Translations under genes and position numbers: made by a program
From: Owenia fusiformis
Lineage: Eukaryota > Annelida > Polychaeta > Sabellida > Oweniidae
Assembly: GCA_903813345.2 (NCBI GenBank)
Contig: CAIIXF020000001.1
Coordinates: 54,517,885 to 54,581,884, forward strand
Direction of reading: 5' to 3'
DNA length: 64,000 nucleotides
Part shown: positions 50,101 to 62,100 of the stretch, piece after piece
Layout: each line of letters opens with the position of its first letter
Numbering within the stretch: the stretch's first letter is position 1
Notes under the pieces: model-generated
The model's input: the letters and a program-made list of their open reading frames with translations, nothing else
The model's database searches: none
What the model was told of the DNA's origin: nothing

Positions 50101-53100
50101 TGAATCTTTCTGGATTGAATGTGTAGGGGTCTTGCCAGTAGTCAGGGTCATGGTGAACAGCATGGAAGTTAACAACCCAGTTTGTATTTGGTGGAAGAAT
50201 GTATTCCTGAAATAAGAACATATGTGATTTTACAATGTTGGACTTGACCTTGAAGTTTTAATTAAACTAATGCAAGTTTCATAACTTTATGTCTATTGTT
50301 TTTAGAAGTTTATATTCACACGCCTAACCATCGACAAGGTACAGTCACGTGACAATGACAAAATATGCCGTAGTACACTTTTGATGTACTATGTCATTTC
50401 CGCCATTTTATATCGCCATTTTCTAGAATGAGGAAGCGAGGTAAGAACTAGCATTGATTTGATCAATATTGTGTCAGTTCATCATCAGGCAGTTGTTGCA
50501 TTCGATTTGTAATTAAGTTGCAAATATGCATATCTACTTCAAATGATCCTCAGCAACTTCAATATCTTGTTATAGATCTACCCAGTACGTCAGGGATCTC
50601 TAAATCTTGACTGAATTTCGCAAAATTCTCTCTAATTTTTGTTTTGCTATGCAAATAACAGCCAAACTACGACTAACACAACTTAAGATAAGTATACAAA
50701 TATACATCCAGAGTTAATGCAAAACCGCTTTTTACTTTGGATGCTACTACGAAAAACAGATAATGTATGTTGTCAACTCGAATGTATGTTGTCACATTGG
50801 CCTTACAGATCTCAATTCACAGTTAATTTTACATGAATGAAATGCTATAATGTACGTGTAATAGAAGGAACATATTTGATAATAAAGTAATAATTTATAA
50901 TAATAGGGCTGGCATATCGAAAAATTTACTCTAATATTTTGTCCGTTAATCAATAAAATTGTCATTGATATGATTAAATTTCAATGTTACTAATAATTTT
51001 TTAGTATTCCATAACCCTGGCTTTTGAACTTCTGCACTTTCCCCCCTAGGCAGACATATACCAATTTCTCCATAGTATGTGGCATATATCATATTTAAGC
51101 TTATCCAAAGTTACATTGATTTGCCAAATATAATGGTTCAAATGGTAAAAAGTAACAGGCATTTCAAAAATTAGCGTTTTGCCAAAAAGTTCATTTCAGT
51201 ATCCTGGAAACAGCCCTGACCTTAATGTGACAGAAAATATGGATGCTATTCTCGAAGATGGGATGGATATTCAGTTCTAAAAAGATGACGTTTGGGGTAG
51301 ATACTCCAAGGAAACTCTTCTTATGCCTTAAAAAGATTTTATGAGGATTATAAAACGCCATATCCCTATTTGAAGCTTGTTTAAGGTCATATATGGAAAG
51401 TATTGCTGCTGTTAACATGGCGGCTAAGGAGACACACCGACTATTGTTTTGGTGTAAAACTGACTTTAATTTTGTCCAAACACTAACTTTTGAAATTCCT
51501 GTAACTTTTTCCATTTGTGAGTTGAACCATGATACTCGGCAAATTAATGTAACTTTGGATGAGCTTTAAAATGATATACGACACATACATGGAGACATTG
51601 GTATATGTCTGCCTATGGGGTCCATAATTTCGGGACACCCTGTAGCATAAAGTCATCTTGGATTAGCTAGTAAAGATCTCTCCATGAACTCCTTAAGATT
51701 ATTAAAATTCATAAAAGTGCAACTAAACATAACGTAACGTACCGACGTCGAGTGGTTAAAGAGGTCGGAAGAAAACACGCCGTGGTCACATATTAATCAC
51801 CATATTAATACTTTCATAAAATAAAATAGCATTCAACGAAAAAATCACTTTTACCTGTTTATCTGTACTAGGGATACAGGAGCATGTTCGTTGAACATCA
51901 CTTGTAACGCATAAAACCCTTAATGCATTTTGAAATTAAATCATTGCAATGTTTAATATTTTAACTCATGTATTTCAATTACAGGGACAACATACACTGT
52001 GAGTTGACAACGTACATTTCTGATTTTTTAAATTATATCAAATGCATGAATGTTTATTAAATGTTCACCTGTCCTAAACTGTGTAGTTTAGAGAAACACA
52101 TTCTCATAAAAATATGCGACACTCTGAGACGTCAGGGGAGAAAATTATCAAAGGAAATGTGTAAAAAACAAAATTTTTCCAACCGAAGAATCGTATGGGT
52201 AGACTAACAACGAAAAAAATCGAGCACTGCTCGAAGATCTTTTAACGTTATTAGAAAAATAAATGTCTTTGAAATCGAATGCACGCGAAATCAAACATAA
52301 AATCCTTTGTGTTCTCCTAAAATTTATTTTTGAAAACCTGCATCGAACCTACATCATGGTCTTCGCTCAAAATCAGTTAATAGGGACATGGTACATCAAA
52401 AGTGTACTACGGCATATTTTGTCACCTGTCACGTGACTGTACCTTGTCGATGGTTAGGCGTGATTCAGGAAAAAAGATTTGGCTCAAATGTATATTTATC
52501 AATATTAATTCATTTAGATTACAATTATTTAGTACACATAGGGACAACAGCCTGTTTAAGATCACACAGGGCTGTTGTACGAATTTCTGACAACAAGTAG
52601 AACAAACAAAACAATGGGCAACATTTAACATATTGAGTTCTTTAAAATAATGTCTAAAAAGACTATTGGGGAAAATCACCTTTTGCTTATGCTTCCAATG
52701 TAAACCCTGGAGATCATACATTTACCTGAAACGTTGAGGGTTTGTCTGGTGTTATTGAACAATGGCCAAGTAAAGGAACAACAGGGCATCTTCTCTGGAT
52801 TTCCAAAAGCGTTGCCTCTGTATATGGTAGATTCACTTTATCGGTCATTGATGGAAGGCGATCAGTACCAACTATGTCATGAATCTCTTGTTGCACTCTC
52901 TTCTGGACATCAGGGTAGTGAAGCATCATCAAGAAACTCCATCTTGAATTGAATACATTACGGTAAAATCTATCTGATTCAAACACTAGGGATGTCACAG
53001 GACAAAAAAATTTCGGGGCGGGACGGGAATTATACATTTCGGGACGGGATATTCGGGACCGGATGGGACATAACCAATGAAATAGATAATAGGTTTTAAA

Positions 53101-56100
53101 CAGTTCGACAACTTATACATTTTCCCCTAGATGGAATTTAAGCATGAATGTAATACGGCAGATGAGTTGTAAAAATGAAAGATAATTCTAGTTTTGATCA
53201 TATTTATTGTGCATTTTGGAATTTCTAAGGTCATGTACAGGAGAAATAGTATATCCTGAACATGGACGGAAACGTGCGGTACACGAGGGTTGTCCCGTCC
53301 CATCCCAAGACCAAAGTCCTGAGGGACGGGACAATTGAGAGTTTAAGCTAGCGATATTTTTCACAACACATCCGTGAACGTAAAGCCAATGAATTTATAC
53401 AGTAATGTATATAGCGCACATAAAAAAACAAGCGCTACTTTGAGTCTACTTCAGATACGTGATCAGCTTCAGAGCTGTGTTTAGAATGGCAGATTTGCAA
53501 TTTCACGTTGGTGGCAACGGGAATCATTATACTTATGTCCTTTGTAAACTATGCTGGCAATTTTGATTTAGATAGTACAATGCTTTCTGAAGAAAATGAT
53601 GTATGTATTACATGTTTTAGCTTTCAATATCTTACGAAACGCGAATGTTTAAAATATGTAACATAGAAAACCAGCTGTATAACTATCAATAGCATAGTAC
53701 ACGATGATGTGTAGACTAAGTAACGGACTAAGTAAACACTTAGACCGAACTATTGTTTTATGTGAGAAAACTACATGCATTTGTATAGGGCGATTTATAC
53801 GTACAGGTTTCCCATTCGATTTCTCAATTATCGGGAAACCTTGACATCCCTACCAAACACCATTGAGATCAAACAAAAGTGTTTGGATTGAAAGGTGTTC
53901 AGATATTCAGGGTTTTCCATAATACTAATCTGTGGCAGGTTAAAAAATGGAACCGAGGTGTTCAGATAAGCGAGGTGTTTTACTGTATGTACATTAGTAT
54001 ATGTTGGGTAACAGTTTCTTCACAAAATCAATGAATACTGATAGTGATCCAGTTATCAAAACAGTGCCTCCAATATTACAGAAATATTTTAGAATCAATT
54101 AACCCGCTTAAACACTGTTAAGAAAATGTGTAGGTTAAATGCCCCTGGCATATTTGTCATTCACAGAGTCAATCAACTTTATTTAAAAAAATCATCATTG
54201 ATCAAAATAAAAGTAACATTTGCTAATTCTCACCCAAGAAATGTTGTTGTTGTTTCTGTTCCTGCAATAAACAAGTCCTCTATGTTCCACATCAGTTGTT
54301 CTTCTGCAAGTACAAAAATAAATTTAGTAAAGTTTAGTAACTATTTAGCCAACTCATAGATCCCATACATCCTCAGTGGTAGACCTAATTGTGATGTAGC
54401 TTTGGGTTTCATCCCCAGTTAATGCAAGACAAGTCTCTAATTCAGGGTGTTAATGACTCGAAAAATGCCCAAATTAAAAAAAAACAATGCCCAGTAATGC
54501 ATTTGTTATCTTAATTGCCCAGTTCATGTAGGGAGGAGCAGATTTTGGGTCCAAAAATGTTTGTGGGCCACCAAATGTTACCTTCTACTTAAAGAAAATC
54601 CTTACAAGAAAGCAAAATTTATAGGTCAACATTTTTTAGGAGAAATCAGGGGGGTAGGGGAGGGGTCGTTATGGTCTTATTACATTATGTACGTGTACAT
54701 GTGCATTCATTACATGTAGTAGTTCAATTTATACCTGCCCAGGATCCTGATTAATTCGCTTACCTGTAAACCAGTGCTCCTTATCTGAACCCTCCCGGTC
54801 TTTCATTTCCTTGATAAACGCATCCATATAATCCCCAATATGATCAGGGTTATAGTTTTCAAAATGTCTTCTAAACTCTGGTATAAGAACATTCTGCTTT
54901 ACTTCGTCTACACATTTTTGAAGACGCTTTTCACGGAACAGGTCTCCAGGTATGTAATCAGCAAATGGAACAGCCATTTTGAGATACACTCTCCTTATAT
55001 TAGTTGTTATGTTCTCATTATTAAGACTTGACATCCTTTTGAAGGTAGGATCATTGTATTCAAACCTGTGACCAAATACCATGGAGCAAATTATATTTGC
55101 TACTGCAGTATTAAAAATCGAGCTACAATTCATCTCAATCGACAAATCATTTGTGTTTTCAAGTTCCTCAACAAGTTTTTCAAGTTCTTCGTGTATTTTC
55201 TCAACTACTTTGTTCTTTCCTAATCCAAAGTCACGAAGGGTGGATAGAGTGAATCTCCTTTGTTCTTTATGGCGATCACCTTGGGCGCCCACGATGCCTC
55301 TGAAGACATGTTTACTGGCTGAACTTTCAATTTTGTTCATGAATATATCTGACATGAAAAGTTCCCTTGCATCTTCGTACTTATTAACAATAACAGTGCA
55401 GAATGAGAATACCCAAGATACAACCGCAGAACTGTTATATTCCCTGGAGATTTGCAAAAACATTTCTGGTAAATCTGCATTAAGGTCAAACAGTGAGAAG
55501 TTTCCAAAGATCGGTAAACAAGGTCTGCCAGGTGGAAATTTGTATGGTGATGGTTTCATGTACCACCATGTCATCAACAAGATCAGCAATATCACCAAGC
55601 TTGCTGTAGGGTTGCTTGCTAGGCTGTCAAGAACATATGCAAAGAATGCCATCTTGTCTGTGGACCTGAAACAAAAATGATGTATATTTTAATATTCTTC
55701 TTTTGAACATCAATTGGTACAATAACTGTAGTTTACGATGTATTATATTATGTGCTGTATGATTCACTGATGTATGGTTATGATAAATCTGCATGTTTTC
55801 TCCATTCAGCAAATATCTGACATAAACACAAGCATCAACTATTTTTTATACCATCTAATGTTCCCCAGATTGCTGATAATTGTCATATAATGGGTCCTTT
55901 GTTAATAAATGCATGTTTGATATTCATATTCAGTTCATGCTCAATCATGTAGATGAATATCCTTAAAGTCAATTCTGTATGTAGCATTTACCTTTTCTTA
56001 AGGCCGTCTGTATTATGCCTTGTGACTCCTTATTCATAAAATATGTTAGAATTACTCAGGTTGTTTGAACCTTGAAATAATGTTGTGATCATTAAGAGTA

Positions 56101-59100
56101 GTTAGCTGTATTAGGTTTTGCTTGATATTAAATTGAATATGCCTTGTAGATAGTTAAAGGGGAAAACAATTATTTTTGTTTATGTGTTTGTGAGTGCACT
56201 TGATGGCATGATGTCTTGCCTGTTAAATAGAAACCTTTGAGACATCTATAAATAGAGATATCACTATAATACATTCATGAATGTTTTAAAAAGCCCAAAC
56301 GCAGTATCAGATGCAGATCTTTTGTACCTCAATATTTCAGATAACATTTTTACTAATCTGTTTGGTTCCAATAGTAAATACATTGAAAAGTTTATGATGA
56401 TACACAAGTACCGATTAGACTAATGTAACTTCAGACTATTGAACTAAAAACCAACATCACCAATGTTGTGTATTTGCAGGATACCAAGGTCCAAATTGTG
56501 AGGTTGACATCGACGAATGTTCCAACAACCCATGCCACAATAATGCATCGTGTCTTGACCTTGTTGCATCATTTGATTGCCACTGCAGGGAAGGCTTCAC
56601 AGGCAGACTTTGCCAAACAGATATTGATGAATGCCAGTCAAACATGTGCATCAATAACAGCACTTGTGTGGATTTAGTAAATAGGTATGGAGAATTATTT
56701 TTATAAGAGATGTAATAATTTGTTGTCTCGTGTATTGTTGAAGGTTCCCAAAGACAACATATATCTAAGAACATGTATAATCAGGGTAAAAATGCACTTT
56801 TCCCAATCAGAGCTTTTTTCCAAAGTCTGTCTTCATATTGGACAAATGTTGTATATTGCATTATTATTCATAGGTTTATGGAAACTAATATTCTCTGATT
56901 TCATCATTCAATCAATTGTGTTAAGGTACTTGTGCCAGTGCCCACAAGGGTATGATGGTGTGAACTGTGAGAGGGACATAGATGAATGTCAAGTAGACCA
57001 GCCATGTCTCAACAATGCTGTCTGTAGTAATACTCCTGGGAGCTTTATATGTACCTGCCCAACTGGATATACAGGTAAATATATAAGCACTAGTGCCAAA
57101 GGGAAAGGACCAAAAGTTGTAATGGAACTTAGCAAGAAAAAGCAAACTCTAAGTGCATACCAGTCAAGAAAAACAAACCCCATATAGCCCAAAACCAGAT
57201 ATCTTAGATTTTCTTTAAGAAGACAGTCATATGTTAAATTAACTTTCAATATTTGATAAATTAAAAGGTTCAAGTAAATGGCTTTGATAAGGTCAGGTAA
57301 ATGTAATGACATCAGAATAACCATAGGAGGGTATTAATATTTGATTGGAATGAGCACAAACATATATGATTAAAGTTTGCTCCTTTCCTAATATCACATT
57401 TTATTCCATGATGGTGAAATTCCCTGCAATCTGATTGGTGCACGTGACTTAAATATATCCTGTATTTACACGCACATTCCACTAAGCGTTGGATACAGAG
57501 TGAAAAAGACGTCAGCATTGGGATACGGTCTAGTATCCCAACACCCCAGATTTCCATCCAGGATATGACTATTACTGAAAAAAATCAATTGTGATCAGTT
57601 TACACCAACGCATGCTAATATTTGCATTTTGCTAGAAATATCTGATTTGAATATCAGGAAATGATACGGTGATCATCACAATTTATAATTTTAGGATAAA
57701 AAACACACATCTGTGAATATAAAAAGATCAATATGAAGCATGCACATTGTTTTCATGAACTAGTAAAAAAATTTAAAATCCAATATGGCAGACAAAAGTC
57801 GAAAAAAACGTTTCCCTACACTGCACTTCCAGCTGATGAAATTGAAGAAAAAAGAAAGAAAATCAAATGTCTCGTGTAATACAATAAAAAGCAAACAACA
57901 AGGTCATAAAGATTTTGAAGGAATATCGATGTAAAATATCTCTGAGATGAGAAGGTTGATCTGTTTCTCCGGCCCCAAGCCAAGGGACTTGATTTAGGCA
58001 AGTTTTATATGGATAATCATGGAATAATAACATTATTCAATGATTTCTCGTGAAATGCAGAAAATATTCTTCCCTTGAACGTCTGTACTTCACTCTGCTA
58101 GCGCATTGTGAAATACAACCTTCTCGGGAAGAATATTTTCTGTATTTCACTTGAATCATTGAATAACTTATATTATAACATACCTATGATGATGTTTAGT
58201 GCAAAGTGTACACAAGACAGCGGGCCAATATAAGTTTTGAAAAGCCCGCGCCCGCTAACTTTCTGATTGGTCAAGGCGCTGACGTCATAGCCAATCAATC
58301 GAAGATAAAACTGTGCGAGCAATTTTTCTAAACTCATTTCAATCATTTTCAATCCATTTGTTTGTCAATTCTATAAGAAAACGGTACTCTCTGACCAGTC
58401 TACATCATCATAGGTATGTTATAAATCGTTTATGTCACTATCGTGGCACATATGCCCTCGGTTCTCAGAGATCAATGTCCCTCCCAAGGTCGGGCCATAT
58501 ATCACTGAGACCTCGGGCATATATGCCACGATAGTGACATAACCTCTAAGTATTTTATCTAAATAGGTGAGCTCTGTGGGGAAAATATAGATGAATGCCT
58601 GTCTGGACCATGTCTCTTCAACTCAACATGTGTAGACCAGGTAGCTGGTTATACCTGCCAATGCATTGTGGGATACATGGGGGTGCAGTGTGAAGAGAAC
58701 ATAGATGACTGTGTAGATGAACCATGTCAGAATGGCCAGTGAGTATAAACTATTAAATTATATAAAAGTGCAAAATCAATGGCTATTATGCACCCATTCT
58801 CTTCTTCTGAATTGATGTAACTAATATGCAAGACAATTAATGTTCAATTAAAGCTTGACTTGCATACTGTTAAGTATTCCCATTTCCTTTTTATCACAGA
58901 TGTGAAAGAGGGAATGGTGTAAATTAGGGTCTTGATGTCGATTTCAATTATGCTAGATTTGGCTTGATATATCATAATGCAATAGGCTGTAATTTATTTG
59001 CCAAATCTAGCACCCCACCGTAGGACAAGAATAAGCTCACAATAAACTGGTACAATATCTTATATTATTCCAATGAGGTGATGAAATTGTTGTTGAAGTT

Positions 59101-62100
59101 TAACAGATACAAAATTGGTCAATTTGATATTTATTAAGAGTTTTTGATCACTCAATACAAACATCACACAGGACATTATGTTTGTGACCTCACACATGTA
59201 TCTATGTCCATATTCAAATGTGAATGATCCCATTTCCAGGTGCATGGATGAAATAGGAGGCTATATGTGTGAATGTGATCCAGGTTGGGAGGGAGTGAAC
59301 TGTTCATTGAACATAGATGAATGTCTCAGCGACCCGTGCCAATATAACTCAACATGTGCGGATGATGTCAATGGGTTCAGATGCCACTGTGGCGTAGGGT
59401 ACACAGGTATATTTTCATTTTTACTTTCTATTACATTTATTTAAAGGGTTCCGATTAGCATCCCGTATAAAAACAATATGGCGGCTCCAGGCGAATCAAC
59501 TGGATCAGTCCATTTTTAAGAAATAAGGGGAGTTCTGTAAAATCCAGTTTATTGAAATTGTCTTTGAGATAAAGTAATCCGTTTATAATGATTTTGAAAA
59601 CGTTATCCAAAGAGTGATTGCGTTCAAAGAATACATGTACAACAGCCAATATAAATCCTTGTATTAGAAACCGGTTTGTCTTGCTTTGTTTCATTTGTAG
59701 GATATTTCATATGCCAAGCTGTGTGCTATTACGTTATGGGGAAATTTAGATGCCAATTTTTCCCTATTATACACAAATAGAAGATCCTGAAACTTCACCC
59801 ATAAATGTGGAATTGATTTGTCAAAATAAAAATCACCCTTTTATAAATGTGTGACGATCTATAATATACTTATGCTATATAACAGTTAGAGGTGTTGACA
59901 CAACGTCCTCGAACCTGTAAACCCTTGAGTATTATTCCGGGATCGGGCCTTTTATACTAAACGGTGAGCAACACTAGAAACGAGCGTTCGATTTGCTAAA
60001 CGATATGCGTCACCCTTTAAGTCTCACAAAAACATATAAATTGCACATTTGATATTCTGATTACAATTCCTAATCCTGTATAGGGTTATTAATATGCAAA
60101 CCTTTATCTATATTACATGTATGCATGCAAATTAATTGTTGCATTTTCATTTCCAGGTGTATTATGTGAGATTGACATCAATGTCTGCAGTGTTGGCAAC
60201 TTTTCCCAATGCCTCAATGGAGGTCAATGTATTGATGGCCCAGGATCAACATTCACCTGCAGGTAAGCAAACAATCCAAACATTCCTTCTATTATTTCTA
60301 GAATGACATAAGTACAGTACATTTTATAATTTGAAAGCACAGAGGATGCAACAATTTGATTTACAACAATCTGTATGAACCACATTTAATCCATGTAACA
60401 TATATTAGGGATCTGGTCCCTATGACTGGATTAATGCTTTTAGCTTTTTCTTTTTTCTTGTTCTGTCATACTGTACATTTTTACCCCTCTTGGCACCTGT
60501 GCTTACCTATTCATATAAACATATAAAGTAACCTTGAATGGCTCGGAGACACTTAATATGACTACTATTAGACTACTAATTAGAAAGTTGGCCTATTCAG
60601 GATGTTGGTAATGTAATCTTCAAATTTTATATATAGTATTTCTGATACATTATTGCATACATGCAGGACTTGCAACTATTAACATAAATTGATTTTCTCT
60701 TTTAGTTGTCCTGAAGGTTTCGCTGGTATGAGATGCCAGACAGATGTTGATGAGTGCCTAGAATCACCTTGTGCAAACAATGCAACATGTCAAGATGGAA
60801 TCAATAGTTTCTCTTGCCAATGTTTACCTGGTATAACACATTTGCCTTGTTAATAACATGTTGTAACAATTTTCAAGACTAAAAGCAGAATAAACATTTT
60901 ATATCAAGAGAATAATATTAAGAAACCAGAGAATGGAATGTTTTGAAGACATAGTAAATGATGAAACAAAATAATCCCGAGCCATGGAACAGACCCAAAA
61001 AGAAGTACGAATATAAACATCAATATGTCATTCCTAAATAACAAATGTATATTGCAGGTTACACAGGGGAGCTATGTGAGGCAGATATAGATGAGTGTGC
61101 CTCAACCCCATGTCTTAGTGGAGGAATCTGCACACAGCTCTCAGCAGGACAAGGATTCAAGTAAGTGAAATGATTGCCCTTGACTCATTTAGTATGTAAT
61201 CTAAGAAGTTTTCGGTGAAAATGCACATATCGTCTCTTTTTGAAGTTTTTGTACAACTGTATGAACAATAAATATGGGTATTATATTTATAAGAAGCCTA
61301 ACCTCTCCCCATATGTACAGACCAAATGGTGGAACTTTTGTGATGTTGCAAATAAACAGTACCGTTTTTAAGGCACATCTATTTAGTTGTTTTAGTTTGT
61401 ACTGTAGTTATTCTTAAAATCAAAAATATGAATTACTGATTAAGGAAATTAGAAATGGATTCATGTATTATTTAGGTGTCTGTGTAAGGTTGGACTAGGT
61501 GGTTTAAGGTGTGAGATCAACTATAATGATTGCCTACCTAAGCCAAAATGTACTGAAAGGCAGCAATGTGTGGATGGTCTGAATGACTTTACCTGCCACT
61601 GTCTTCCTCAATATACAGGGACTGATTGTGAAACTCAGCTTTACACACCTTCATCATCAGGTATTGGCACTTACCTTTCATCATTCTTGTTCTTATATTA
61701 TTACAAGTGCATTTTGATTTTATGAATTAGATTCGAAATTTTAATTTTTTAGTATTAGATTTTGGGCATATATTTATTTTATATTATTACCTTTCTACAG
61801 ATTTTTGGAATTGATGATATGTTTCTTTTATATTTAGAGTTGCAAACAACCCAGGTGGTAGGATCAACTTTGGTGTTGGGAATAGTTTCTACCCTCATAG
61901 ATTCACCCTCCAGTATGGAATCACTGGGCCAAACTATTGTACAAACTTCACATATGGAGTCTGTGATTCAAACTATGGTTTCAACTTTGACCTCTGAGTT
62001 AACAGTTCAGAGTTCTTATGTTGCCTCAACTACGGAGTCAATGAATCAAACTCCCATATTAGAGTCAGGAGTTCAAAGTACTGCTTATTTGGCCTCTATT

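Noticed and set aside
54126-54359. Plus-strand frame of 77 codons
   Set aside because: It overlaps CYP copy A exon 2 in antisense and has no features of its own.
57785-57880. Lys-rich plus-strand frame starting [11 protein letters not shown]
   Set aside because: It recalls the start of some tyrosine-recombinase or zinc-finger proteins, but it is short, needs a frameshift to look convincing and sits beside inverted repeats.
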